Below, in pieces: positions 16,315 to 25,336 of a stretch of 64,000 nucleotides of DNA. A model generated the notes under the pieces. That model did no database searches. It saw only the letters and a list, made by a program, of their open reading frames with translations, and was not told the origin of the DNA. How positions within the stretch are numbered: position 1 is the stretch's first letter; each line of letters begins with the position of its first letter. This DNA is from Candidatus Poseidoniaceae archaeon (GTDB taxonomy: Archaea; Thermoplasmatota; Poseidoniia; Poseidoniales; Poseidoniaceae): NCBI GenBank assembly GCA_949372645.1, contig CASIAP010000010.1:62001-126000 (forward strand). The letters run 5' to 3'. The position numbers were made by a program, and so were the translations under genes.

Positions 16315-19095
16315 TCAGCGGTTCTTGAGGTAGTCTGCACCATACCAAGCCCATTGGTCCATTGTCCAACCAGGAGGCAATCCTTCAGGCGGTAGCTGAG
16401 GAGTTGCTGGCATTGTTGGAGCAACAGGTGCAGCAATTGGGGTGAATTGAACTGGGATCTTTTGGTCAAAATCAGTATTGAGGGGGTTCTGCTTTCCTCG
16501 ACGACTCACTACAGCGAATGCGATCAATGCCAACCCAACAATTACAATTCCCACGATACCGATAACCATTGGCGTGGAGGAACTTTCAGCAGCGAATTGC
16601 CGGTCAACATCATTTGGATACACATCCCCATCATCTGACCAACCGTCACCATCTGTGTCGAGGCAACCGATTCGGTCTTGGTTTGAATTTCCAGCGACTT
16701 CGGGACAATCATCACTCATGTTTGTTCCTTGCTGATCGGGGTGACCGTCTTCATCGACGTCTGACCAGAATCTGTCATCATCTGAAAAGGCGTCTGTATT
16801 GTCGTCCCAACCATCCCCATCAGTATCCGGGCAACCAAGCGCCCCTAGAGTGGAGGTGCCAAATAAACCAGGGCAGCTATCAGGGAGAAGTCCACTTCTT
16901 GAATCTCCATATCCATCCATATCCGAATCAAGATATTGAGTCGAATCATTTGAGAACGCGTCACCAGCATCAGACCAGCCATCACCGTCAGTATCAAGAC
17001 AACCGAATACATCTTCTGTCGAGGTTCCTTCGATATCAGGGCAAACATCTGCTTGGTATCCAATCAAAGAATCCCCGTATCCGTCGCCATCCCGGTCGGC
17101 ATGTTGGCTACTAAATGTAGGAAATGCATCCGCACCATCCACAACCAACCAATCACTGTCAGGGTTAGACCAACCATCCCGGTCCGTATCCAAGCAACCC
17201 GTTCTGTCATTCAATGAAATACCAACAACTTCGATACAAGAATCACCTTCGAAACCGCCAATTTCATCTCCAAAGCCATCCCCGTCAAAGTCGGACCACT
17301 GGGTGATTTCTGTAGGGAATTCATCGACAGAGTCGGCATAACCATCGCCATCCCAATCCGTGCATCCAATCTTGGAGCCGGAATCACTTGTGCCTGCATT
17401 GTGAGGGCAATTGTCGATGAGGTCTGCGAATCCATCGTTATCATCGTCGAGATCTTCAACGTCATCTTCACAACCATCTTGGTCCCGATCATTTGACATT
17501 ATCGAAAAGAAAGAAGGAGCACTCATGGGGCAAAGGTCGACTTCTGCTAAGGACTGTGAACACGTCCATAAACCGTCTGAAACAGCAGCATCACAAATTC
17601 GGTCATTATCATCATCATAATCTTCACCCGCATCTCTACAACCGTCGAGGTCATAATCAGAAGAGGGCGAAGAAGTCCAAGCAAGGTCTCCATATGCACA
17701 AGAATCATCACCATCGTTCATACCGTCATTATCATCATCATCATCTTCAGTTAAATCCGCACAACCGTCCATGTCATGGTCCGTCGCCGAAGAAGAAATC
17801 CAACTTAAATTACCAAGAGTACAATCATCATCCACATCAAGGATTGAATCATTATCATCATCTGCATCACAAAGATCTCCCTGAGCATCACCGTCATGGT
17901 TGGCTTGAGCCGGGTTTGCAATGAAAGGGCAATTATCTATCTCATCGCCGACTCCATCCCCATCCTCGTCTGTGAAGGGGTCTATTCGAATGACTTGATC
18001 TCGTCCATTATCAACGTAGTAAAGATGTCCATTTGGCCCTATTTCAAGACCCATAATCGAAGAAGCCGATGTCTGAACAGTTTCAGTTTCAGATGCACTT
18101 TTTCCATCGGAGTTCAAATCAAATGCCGTAAGTTTCCCGTTTCCATTTTGAGAGACAAACAATCGGTCACCATCAAGTGCAATTCCCGAAGGCCTATCGA
18201 GGCCAGTGGCAAGAACGCCCCATTCGATTCCAGTCATTTCAGAATATTCTTGAAGTTCTTCTAATTGAGTTGAAGAGCCCATTATGCTCTGTGAAGAGAC
18301 CGATGTGTCGTCAGTATTGACCCATAGGACCCGGTTGGCCCCAGCATCGGCAATATAGAGAATGCCTGAGCTTTTATCCAAAACCATGTGGCCTGGAACT
18401 CCAAGGGCATGGGTGAGTTGCACTTCAGAATACCTTCGAACCATTCCATCTGAATGGTCATCTTCACCCGTATCGTGGTCTAATTGGAAATCGTAGAAGA
18501 CCAATTCTCCGTAATATCCATCATTGTACCAGTATGCGTTGGCAGAATCATGAGCGATTCCTACACCGTATGGGGATTCATGGAGCATGTCGATATGGCT
18601 GCCCAAAAGGCCGTTACCGTTATTTTGATTTTCCACTGCAAAATGGCTTAAGGACGACGGCCACAAAGCCGGGCCCATGAAATTATTCGCTGCTCCTTGG
18701 CCACAGAATGTATTTCTCGTTTCTTGAGCAGAACCCCATTGCCAATCAAACTCGGGATGATATGCGCCAAACGAAATTGCACTTACTTCTTCAAGGAAAT
18801 GGTTTCGGTTTGAATCTTTACGATTCTGAGAGGTCTGAGTCTCAAGTCCTGTATCCTCAATAATGGTGATGCTGTCCGTATTTCGATTTGCCACCCAGAG
18901 TTCGTTTGCTCGACCCGGATGGAATTCTAAATCTCGAGGATCTGAGAGCTCATCCGTCGAATCCGCAATGACGACTTCATCGAAGCCAACACCAAATTGC
19001 TCAACCAAAGGCGCTTCCTTCGAGGCTGTAGCATAAGATGGGATTGAAAAGAGTAGAATACTAAGAAGAAGTATAGCGGCTTGCTTATTCACCAT
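16315..19095 (-). CDS. Surface protein: beta-propeller domain plus TSP3 calcium repeats
   Basis: This is a 926-residue protein with a signal peptide at residues 1-25. An NHL/SMP-30-like six-bladed propeller region follows at about 30-385, with repeated strands such as DLEFHPGRANELWVANRN, GILYIADAGANRVLWVN and LFVSQNGNGKLTAFDLN. Then come about 450 residues of thrombospondin-type-3-like repeats (DxDGDGxxDxxDxCP), each able to bind calcium. A membrane helix lies at about 838-863 (PMVIGIVGIVIVGLALIAF). A short cytoplasmic tail ends in PPGWTMDQWAWYGADYL. The design is that of a rigid calcium-dependent stalk displaying a binding propeller away from the cell. The ligand is unknown. It is a single-gene unit flanked by convergent and same-strand genes. 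Confidence 0.85.
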   Translation of the reverse strand: MVNKQAAILLLSILLFSIPSYATASKEAPLVEQFGVGFDEVVIADSTDELSDPRDLEFHPGRANELWVANRNTDSITIIEDTGLETQTSQNRKDSNRNHFLEEVSAISFGAYHPEFDWQWGSAQETRNTFCGQGAANNFMGPALWPSSLSHFAVENQNNGNGLLGSHIDMLHESPYGVGIAHDSANAYWYNDGYYGELVFYDFQLDHDTGEDDHSDGMVRRYSEVQLTHALGVPGHMVLDKSSGILYIADAGANRVLWVNTDDTSVSSQSIMGSSTQLEELQEYSEMTGIEWGVLATGLDRPSGIALDGDRLFVSQNGNGKLTAFDLNSDGKSASETETVQTSASSIMGLEIGPNGHLYYVDNGRDQVIRIDPFTDEDGDGVGDEIDNCPFIANPAQANHDGDAQGDLCDADDDNDSILDVDDDCTLGNLSWISSSATDHDMDGCADLTEDDDDDNDGMNDGDDSCAYGDLAWTSSPSSDYDLDGCRDAGEDYDDDNDRICDAAVSDGLWTCSQSLAEVDLCPMSAPSFFSIMSNDRDQDGCEDDVEDLDDDNDGFADLIDNCPHNAGTSDSGSKIGCTDWDGDGYADSVDEFPTEITQWSDFDGDGFGDEIGGFEGDSCIEVVGISLNDRTGCLDTDRDGWSNPDSDWLVVDGADAFPTFSSQHADRDGDGYGDSLIGYQADVCPDIEGTSTEDVFGCLDTDGDGWSDAGDAFSNDSTQYLDSDMDGYGDSRSGLLPDSCPGLFGTSTLGALGCPDTDGDGWDDNTDAFSDDDRFWSDVDEDGHPDQQGTNMSDDCPEVAGNSNQDRIGCLDTDGDGWSDDGDVYPNDVDRQFAAESSSTPMVIGIVGIVIVGLALIAFAVVSRRGKQNPLNTDFDQKIPVQFTPIAAPVAPTMPATPQLPPEGLPPGWTMDQWAWYGADYLKNR

Positions 19096-19257
19096 ATTTG
19101 CCCCACAATGCGATATGATTTGATACCTTGCCTTCTAAAAGCATTTTACAAAGAAAGGAATTTCCATCCAGTCTGAGTCGATTGAATAATCAAAAACACT
19201 CCTGAAATCGAGAGGAATAAGAGCATTCAGGCTGTGTTGATAAAATAAAAACCAGAG

Positions 19258-20220
19258 TTACAACTGCTTTTTATCCTTCAAAGCCTTTTTTTCGTTGGCC
19301 TTACACCAGAGTGCCCCACCAATTTCTTCCCACCCCTGCGCTTGAGGTTGTCCAGAGCGCGGATAATTGGTAAATTCACCATATCGAACACCTTTGTCCG
19401 TCAAAAATAAATCAACACGCGTGTAGTCTATTTCCTTTGATAAATCCTCAGCATAACCAATACACTCATCGATTAATTTATCACCGAGATGTTCTCGAAT
19501 ATTCGTCACTCCTTCAGCATTTAACCACTGTGTTTGGTCGCCTAAAGTATCAATTAAATCCCCATTTGGTAGATGGATATTTTGTTTGATGGATGAGAAT
19601 CTCCCCGGCTCATATTGAATGTATCCAACTTCACCGCCAAAACAATGCATTTTGAGGTCCGTTGCAGTACCGCCATCTTCACCAATCAAAAGCTCCTCAA
19701 TCATGATGCCCCTTGGCTGAATATTGTAAGCCCCCCATTCAAATGGCGTAGGGTAGTCCTTTTTCATCAGCCTGTTGAATTTCCCTTGAATACGCCAATT
19801 CGGCCAAAATCGGCCATACTGATCTCTCTTTCCCCTGATTACGTGATATCCGTGTTGCTTGAAAGGACGTATTTTATGTTCTCTGCGAATGTTTTCAATT
19901 GGCTTTTCACCCCCATCAAGAATAAAGATTGAATCACCAGACCAATGGTTTGATTTTAACACACATCGTTCAGGTAATCGGTCCCAAGGTATTTTGGAAT
20001 TGGGGGGTTCGAGAAAGTGGTAGAGTTCTGCAAGTTTACAACTGCTGTTTTCTGATACATATTGGCGGGATTTGTATTTGTCTTCAAGCGTAATTAACAA
20101 GGGATTTCTATCATAATGCATCCTGTGAACAAGATGCTCTGAGAGCATTTTTGGGTCTTCGACGATATTGCTATGCCATGGCTTTACATGAGCCTTGTTT
20201 GTAAACCACATACCAACCAT
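19258..20220 (-). CDS. TupA-like ATP-grasp protein, surface polysaccharide biosynthesis
   Basis: This 320-residue protein resembles the TupA-like ATP-grasp family (PF14305) found in polysaccharide and teichuronopeptide clusters, where such enzymes are thought to join amino acids or similar groups to glycans. Supporting stretches are DKYKSRQYV near residue 48, the nucleotide-lysine region RCVLKSNHWSGDS near 85-97, the metal-site strand DLKMHCFGGEVGYIQYE near 188-204, and the late YTRVDLFLTDKGVRYGEFT near 271-289. It diverges from a DegT aminotransferase across 47 bases. Together with the glycosyltransferase and Gfo/Idh genes beyond it, this forms a surface-glycan cassette. The acceptor and ligated group are unknown. 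Confidence 0.8.
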   Translation of the reverse strand: MVGMWFTNKAHVKPWHSNIVEDPKMLSEHLVHRMHYDRNPLLITLEDKYKSRQYVSENSSCKLAELYHFLEPPNSKIPWDRLPERCVLKSNHWSGDSIFILDGGEKPIENIRREHKIRPFKQHGYHVIRGKRDQYGRFWPNWRIQGKFNRLMKKDYPTPFEWGAYNIQPRGIMIEELLIGEDGGTATDLKMHCFGGEVGYIQYEPGRFSSIKQNIHLPNGDLIDTLGDQTQWLNAEGVTNIREHLGDKLIDECIGYAEDLSKEIDYTRVDLFLTDKGVRYGEFTNYPRSGQPQAQGWEEIGGALWCKANEKKALKDKKQL

Positions 20221-20267
20221 TCTTAGTTAAGGGATGATGATTTAAAGGTGTTGCTATTGCTTTAACC

Positions 20268-21458
20268 ATGAGCGACGAGGTTGACTTTATCACCAAGTCT
20301 ACCGAAGTCCCACCCCTTCCTAAGGAGTCAATTTCAAACGCTCTCAAAGTCCTCAATTCCGGCAAATTATTTCGGTATGGGGAGAACAATGCAGACGGGA
20401 TGTATGCCAGTCAATTAGAAACAATGTTTGCAGAAATGATCGGTAGTAAATTTGCAATTGCTTTGAATTCGGGAGGTTCAGCCATTTATATCGCCCTCAA
20501 ATCCGCAGGAATCTTAGAAAATGAAACGGTGGCATTGAACGCTTTTACCCTGGCACCAGTCCCTGGTGCTCTTGAAAATGCTGGGGCCCAAGTCCTTCTT
20601 CTCGATGTGAATGCAAACCTTACCTTAGGGGTTGAGGATTTAGAAGAAAAATTACGAATTGGCAATACAAAAGCCCTTGTTCTCTCTCACATGCGGGGTC
20701 ACATTGGAAGAATAGATGAAATTGAACGAATTTGCAAACAATTGGGCATAATTCTCATTGAAGATTGCGCTCACGCAATGGGTGCTATGTACGATGACCG
20801 AATGATTGGAACCTTTGGAGACATCGGATGTTTTTCATTTCAAACCTATAAGCAAGTCAATGCAGGGGAGGGGGGGATTCTGGTTACAGATGACCCAGAT
20901 ATTGCGGCCAAAGCCATTCTTTATTCGGGATCATACCTTCTTTACAACCAACACACAAATCGCCCAGACGAGGCATACTTTTCAAAGCACAAGGGTAAAA
21001 TTCCAAATTATTCACTGCGAATGAATGAACTATGCGCCTCAGTACTCCCTCCGCAACTCCTCCAACTCGAAGAGCGAAATACCCGTTGGAGGGAGATTTA
21101 CGCTCTCATCGCCTCCGGACTAAGGCACATCGAGGGAATCACCACCATCGAAGTACTACCGGGGGTATTGATGGCACCTACTTCGATCCAATTCCATATT
21201 AATGATACAAAGAAAATTGAACATATTATCGCCAGAGCATTCGACCTGGGATTGAAGATAAAATGGTTCGGTTCACCCCATGCAGACGGATTTACAAGCA
21301 ACTCCACACATTGGGAATACCTTTCTGATTTTTCGACCATTTCACCCAATCTCGCCGGACTATGCGATATTCGACTGCCTGTGACACTTAGCGACGACCA
21401 ATGCCGCCATATTGTTCAAATCATTGCAAGTTCAGTTGGTGCTGACATTCACGAATAA
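20268..21458 (+). CDS. DegT/DnrJ-family aminotransferase in glycan cassette
   Basis: This 396-residue PLP enzyme is of the sugar aminotransferase family, probably aminating a keto-sugar nucleotide. It shows LNSGGSAIYIALKSAG near residue 65, the PLP-ring Asp in LIEDCAHAMG near 165, and the Schiff-base lysine at Lys195 in FQTYKQVNAGEGG. The last third carries the small-domain SLRMNELCA region. It differs clearly in sequence from the DegT enzyme at 6464. The gene is first of a plus-strand series: the glycosyltransferase starts 24 bases after its stop and the Gfo/Idh oxidoreductase follows. Oxidoreductase plus aminotransferase is the usual pair that makes an amino sugar from a UDP-sugar, which supports that role here. 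Confidence 0.88.
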   Translation: MSDEVDFITKSTEVPPLPKESISNALKVLNSGKLFRYGENNADGMYASQLETMFAEMIGSKFAIALNSGGSAIYIALKSAGILENETVALNAFTLAPVPGALENAGAQVLLLDVNANLTLGVEDLEEKLRIGNTKALVLSHMRGHIGRIDEIERICKQLGIILIEDCAHAMGAMYDDRMIGTFGDIGCFSFQTYKQVNAGEGGILVTDDPDIAAKAILYSGSYLLYNQHTNRPDEAYFSKHKGKIPNYSLRMNELCASVLPPQLLQLEERNTRWREIYALIASGLRHIEGITTIEVLPGVLMAPTSIQFHINDTKKIEHIIARAFDLGLKIKWFGSPHADGFTSNSTHWEYLSDFSTISPNLAGLCDIRLPVTLSDDQCRHIVQIIASSVGADIHE

Positions 21459-21482
21459 GTCAATTCTTTGGAGGGCCGATCT

Positions 21483-22418
21483 ATGAAGACAGCAATTCTC
21501 CTTCTCGGATTTAACAGGGTGGATTATTTCCAACAAACACTCGAGGCGCTTGAAGCGAATAAGGCAGCCCATGATTGTGACCTGCACGTTTACCTCGATG
21601 GTGGAGAAAATGCACGGCAAAGCGACTTAGTTGCCCTGGTCGAGAAGTCTTCTTTCACTCATCCAACTTTTGTCCTCCGTGAAGAAAATTGGAGCATAGG
21701 TAGGCACCTTATCGATGCACGAAGAGTATTATTCGATGAACTTTTGTATGACCGGGTCATTCTACTTGAAGACGATATGCTACTTGCCCCAAGCTATATT
21801 CAAACGGTTCTAGACCTTCTCGATTGGTCGAAAGACTCTTGCGATGTAGGGACTGTAATGGCCTACAATATCAACCATGATTCTACTGAATTACAATCAA
21901 ACCAGATGCAAGATGTCGTAGCCACAAATCGCCATTTCTGGGGATATGCCATGACTCGTGAAGTCTGGAACACCATCAAACACATCATTTATGATTTCGA
22001 AAAGAAATATCTGTCGAAAAACACCTACAGAAACCGTTCACATTTCCGAATCCGTTGGATGTTTATGCGTTCAATCATGTCGAAGAAGCGGCAAATTCGC
22101 CCCGGGAAGAATCTAATTCCCGACGCGTGTTTAACACCACCATTCCCTCGAATCCCTCGAAAATCCCCAACAAGCCAAGATGCAATAACGGCGCTGGCTC
22201 TTTGGCACCATGGTTATGGACGAATTACAACGCGAGTGTCACGGGCTGAATATATCGGCGTGGAAGGGTTTTCGTTCTCTTCAAAGGTGTATGCTGATTT
22301 TGGCTTTGAAAACCAAAATACACAAGATTTGTCAAAATTCACACAATCTGTCAGTCAATACAAATTCGCAGCACATGATGAACAAGGCAACACTATCAAG
22401 CCCCGAGCATACGAATGA
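21483..22418 (+). CDS. Glycosyltransferase, GT-A fold (family 2-like)
   Basis: This 311-residue protein starts at ATG 21483, with a strong GGAGG ribosome-binding sequence 7 bases upstream; an in-frame TTG 15 bases earlier lies within that site and is rejected. The GT-A nucleotide-sugar fold is shown by the N-terminal strand MKTAILLLGFNRVDYFQQTL and the metal-binding DXD-like motif in VILLEDDMLLAPSYIQ near residues 92-107. An HFWGYAM acceptor-side motif follows, as in GT2 and GNT-I-like enzymes. It lacks membrane helices, so it likely acts at the inner face of the membrane. It sits between the aminotransferase and the Gfo/Idh gene, 10 bases before the latter, and should add a sugar made by those neighbours. 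Confidence 0.85.
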   Translation: MKTAILLLGFNRVDYFQQTLEALEANKAAHDCDLHVYLDGGENARQSDLVALVEKSSFTHPTFVLREENWSIGRHLIDARRVLFDELLYDRVILLEDDMLLAPSYIQTVLDLLDWSKDSCDVGTVMAYNINHDSTELQSNQMQDVVATNRHFWGYAMTREVWNTIKHIIYDFEKKYLSKNTYRNRSHFRIRWMFMRSIMSKKRQIRPGKNLIPDACLTPPFPRIPRKSPTSQDAITALALWHHGYGRITTRVSRAEYIGVEGFSFSSKVYADFGFENQNTQDLSKFTQSVSQYKFAAHDEQGNTIKPRAYE

Positions 22419-22428
22419 TTTGGTTACG

Positions 22429-23400
22429 ATGGCATTCAATGTAGGGGTAGTGGGTTGTGGCCGCTGGGGTACAAAACACCTCGAAACACTTGTCCTCCTC
22501 AAGCACCAAGGGTTCATCGACGAGATTTATGCTTGTGACATCAACCGGGGCCGTCTCGAGGAAATATACCCAACCATCGATGAGGTATTTCTGAATTGGA
22601 GGGATATGTGTCATTCAGCACAACTTGATTTGGTCTCTATTGTAACACCGAATTCTTCTCACTTATCACTTGGTGTTGCCATGTTGGAGCAGGGATTAAA
22701 CGTCTTGATTGAGAAGCCCCTTGGGGCTTCTTTTGATGAGGTGAAGCGTCTGTGCGAGGCAGCTAAAATGAGCACAGGAACCCTACATTCCGGCTATCTG
22801 TTACGTCATCACCCGGGAGTTAAACTCGCCAAGAAGCTCATCGAAGATTACAGTATTGGGCGAGTTAAATCAGTTCGCTTTACAAAATACTCTTCACGTA
22901 AGAAACCATCAAATGCGAACGCCATTGAAAATTTAGTATCGCACGCATTTTCAATAATCCCCTCCCTCATCACCCCTTCTAAATCTCCGTTATTTTCTAC
23001 TGTAATGACTCTTGAAGATGGGAAGCCCGCACCCTTGACAACTGCTCCCCAGGCGAAAGTACACCTGACCTACCCGGGTCAAGCAACGAACTCAGATACC
23101 GAGGTAGAGGTACATGTTGGATGGCAACAAGCCGACTGTAACCTCTTTACGATTGAAGGGACAAAACAACACATTCGCCTAAATTTCCGAGAACACAACT
23201 CAATAGAACTAGGGACACAAAAAACCGGGTATAGGACAATTCCTACACTTCACCCAATACCTCCACTTGAAGCCCAGTATAGGTATATTCTCTCAAACGC
23301 CCATTCCCCTCATATGCTTGCAGAAGACCACCTCCAGACCGCGGAATTACTCGACAAAGCCACATCACTCGCTCAATATTGGTATCTGCACAATGCATAG
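22429..23400 (+). CDS. Gfo/Idh/MocA-family NAD(P)-dependent oxidoreductase
   Basis: ATG 22429, 10 bases after the glycosyltransferase stop, begins a 323-residue protein. It opens with the Rossmann strand MAFNVGVVGCGRWGTKHLE, followed by the EKPLG motif near residue 94 (IEKPLGASFDEVKRLCEAA) that marks this family, and HSGYLLRHHPG near 122. Family members oxidise or reduce sugar hydroxyls, often the C3 of a UDP-sugar before amination. A longer frame reaching back to 22210 overlaps the glycosyltransferase and is rejected. Paired with the DegT aminotransferase two genes upstream, it probably supplies the keto-sugar for amination. The substrate itself cannot be read from sequence. Confidence 0.88.
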   Translation: MAFNVGVVGCGRWGTKHLETLVLLKHQGFIDEIYACDINRGRLEEIYPTIDEVFLNWRDMCHSAQLDLVSIVTPNSSHLSLGVAMLEQGLNVLIEKPLGASFDEVKRLCEAAKMSTGTLHSGYLLRHHPGVKLAKKLIEDYSIGRVKSVRFTKYSSRKKPSNANAIENLVSHAFSIIPSLITPSKSPLFSTVMTLEDGKPAPLTTAPQAKVHLTYPGQATNSDTEVEVHVGWQQADCNLFTIEGTKQHIRLNFREHNSIELGTQKTGYRTIPTLHPIPPLEAQYRYILSNAHSPHMLAEDHLQTAELLDKATSLAQYWYLHNA

Positions 23401-23454
23401 AAGTGAACTCCGTTCTTGCGAGTCTTCAAGAATCAAAGGCCCTTCGCCAATGAC

Positions 23455-23808
23455 ATGGGCCTTTCTTTCACGACCGTTCAACGTATGTTCCTCGGTAGTT
23501 TTCTTGTCGCTTTTGCCACATGGGTCCTCGAAAGCAATCTCATGGACGCCACGCTGACCTTCATCGGACTATCCACCCTGACTGGGATTGCCTGGGGATT
23601 GTCTGAAAAACAGATCACGTTCGAGGCACTTGGTCTGAATGCCCAGGGGATTTTAGTCATCTTCAGTTTCGTCGCATCAATCGCTATTTTCGCTCAGATT
23701 TGCATCGGTGTATTTGATTTCCCTATGGTCGGTTCCTATGCTTTGTCACTGTGTTTCATTGGCTCTTTTTGGTGGACAGGAGCTCTTATTCAGCCGAAAA
23801 ACAACTGA
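23455..23808 (+). CDS. Small four-helix membrane protein, unknown function
   Basis: This 117-residue hydrophobic protein has about four membrane helices (roughly residues 12-27, 33-50, 60-80 and 88-108) and a short NN tail. ATG 23455 is preferred over a TTG 39 bases upstream because it starts directly before the first helix. No family is recognised. It follows the glycan cassette by about 55 bases and precedes the PilT-type ATPase. It may belong to either, or to neither. Confidence 0.65.
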   Translation: MGLSFTTVQRMFLGSFLVAFATWVLESNLMDATLTFIGLSTLTGIAWGLSEKQITFEALGLNAQGILVIFSFVASIAIFAQICIGVFDFPMVGSYALSLCFIGSFWWTGALIQPKNN

Positions 23809-23871
23809 TTTCGTACACTCATCTTGATGCGAAGGGTGAAATGCTCCACGTACCGACGATGGCCGATTGCA

Positions 23872-25224
23872 ATGGCGAAATTTGGCGACCACCCCGCTCT
23901 CCCTCAACCAATTGAAGCCTTGTTGATGGAGCAGGTGCACACAGTTTTCCTCAAAGCAGACTGCCCCCCACGAGTTAAACAAGGTTCAATCGGTGAACTC
24001 AAGTTAATCGAAGTCGAGTCTGAACAAAATTGGGATACTCTACGCATGGAGGCCTTGCAAGAAGAACTGGGTGACCTAGTTGATGAAAATCGCCACCGCA
24101 GCGATTGTTTCCTTGAAATAGATCGAAATGGATGCAAAGTGATTCAACTTGGAGATTTACGAATTGCGTGTGCATGGCCCCCCTTTGCCGATGCTCGTGA
24201 AATCACCATTGTCCGTCCAGTTGCCAAACTCTCTCTCGATGAATATGAGTTGGATGAGCGCCTTATTGCCCGCTTAGCAGACCACCATCGTGGTGTATTC
24301 ATCTGTGGTCGACCTGGCTCTGGAAAAACAACCCTCGCTCAAGCGATTGCAGAATATCTCGACACCGATATCGGCGCGATGGTCAAGACCATGGAAGCTC
24401 CTCGCGATTTACAACTCGCAGACAGAATCACCCAATATGCGCCACTCGAAGGCGACCTTGAGAAAACCGCAGAAATCATCTTCCTTGTCCGCCCCGACTT
24501 CGTAATTTTTGACGAAGTCCGACGCGCCCGGGATTTCGAAATATTCGCAGATGTTCGCCTCGCAGGCGTTGGTCTTCTTGGCGTAACGCACGCGAATTCC
24601 GCACTTGAAGCCATCCAACGGTTGATTGGAAAAGTCGAATTGGGCCTTGTAAGCCAAGTCCTCGACACCATTATCCACGTTGAAGCAGGCCAAATTCAAC
24701 AAGTCCTCGAATTACGAATGACCGTTAAACCCCCAACAGGGATGCAAGAAGAACTTGCACGACCAGTGATTGAAGTGGTTGAATTCCCAAGCGGAAAAAT
24801 TACCCATGAAATGTTTGCTTTTGGTTCAGAAATCGCCGTAGTGCCGGTTGAAGGGCGCACTGCTGCCGGCGTATCACCACTCAAATCACTTGCTCGAGAT
24901 CAGTTGGTGCATATCATTCAGCAATGGGTTGGAGTCCAATGCCAAGTACAATTCAAGGGTGAAACCAGTGCAACAATTTACGCACCTCAAAACATGATAT
25001 CTACTCTTATCGGCAAAGGTGGGGAAAACGTCCGCCAATTACAAGAAGAATTGGGAGGCATGCACCTCAATATCGAATCATTTGAAGATATGCCTGAAGG
25101 CCTACGAGCTCCTAAAAAGAACAACTGGGAAGAGGAATCGGACCGCCGCAGTAAAGAGAGCCGTTCCTGGGAAAACCAATCACGTGGCTCGAAACCTCGT
25201 AAAGGTAAAAAGAATCGAAGATGA
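23872..25224 (+). CDS. PilT-type ATPase with KH domain, PIN domain absent
   Basis: This 450-residue protein resembles the central and C-terminal parts of the archaeal PIN-PilT-KH protein (COG1855). A secretion-superfamily ATPase is present, with Walker A GRPGSGKTT near residues 146-154, an acidic EGDLEKTAEII box, Walker B FVIFDE near 211-216 and a His-containing GVTHANSALEAIQRLIGK. A KH RNA-binding domain follows near 370-395, with the classic IGKGGENV loop. The end is a Ser/Arg/Lys-rich basic tail. The usual N-terminal PIN nuclease domain is missing; about 50 unassigned residues stand in its place. An RNA-linked ATPase role near the ribosome is inferred from the family. In-frame starts at 23827 and 23872 are both possible; the later one is chosen, with modest confidence. 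Confidence 0.8.
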   Translation: MAKFGDHPALPQPIEALLMEQVHTVFLKADCPPRVKQGSIGELKLIEVESEQNWDTLRMEALQEELGDLVDENRHRSDCFLEIDRNGCKVIQLGDLRIACAWPPFADAREITIVRPVAKLSLDEYELDERLIARLADHHRGVFICGRPGSGKTTLAQAIAEYLDTDIGAMVKTMEAPRDLQLADRITQYAPLEGDLEKTAEIIFLVRPDFVIFDEVRRARDFEIFADVRLAGVGLLGVTHANSALEAIQRLIGKVELGLVSQVLDTIIHVEAGQIQQVLELRMTVKPPTGMQEELARPVIEVVEFPSGKITHEMFAFGSEIAVVPVEGRTAAGVSPLKSLARDQLVHIIQQWVGVQCQVQFKGETSATIYAPQNMISTLIGKGGENVRQLQEELGGMHLNIESFEDMPEGLRAPKKNNWEEESDRRSKESRSWENQSRGSKPRKGKKNRR

Positions 25225-25336
25225 GTTCTTTTCTTTGCCCGTTGACGAATCACTTCACTGCCTCCGCTCTCGTTTTTCATAAAGAGGTTAAGCAAGAGAA
25301 AGGGTTCATCTATGCGCTTCACCGCCGCATGAAGTG

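Noticed and set aside
17211..17492. Met/Thr-rich minus-strand frame inside the propeller/TSP3 gene
   Set aside because: It is a shifted reading of the Asp repeats of the real minus-strand frame.
16569..17924. His-rich plus-strand frames opposite the TSP3 protein
   Set aside because: They are the complementary reading of Asp-coding GAY repeats and lack any protein-like feature.
22210..22428. Upstream extension of the Gfo/Idh oxidoreductase
   Set aside because: It overlaps the glycosyltransferase coding region and precedes the conserved Rossmann start.
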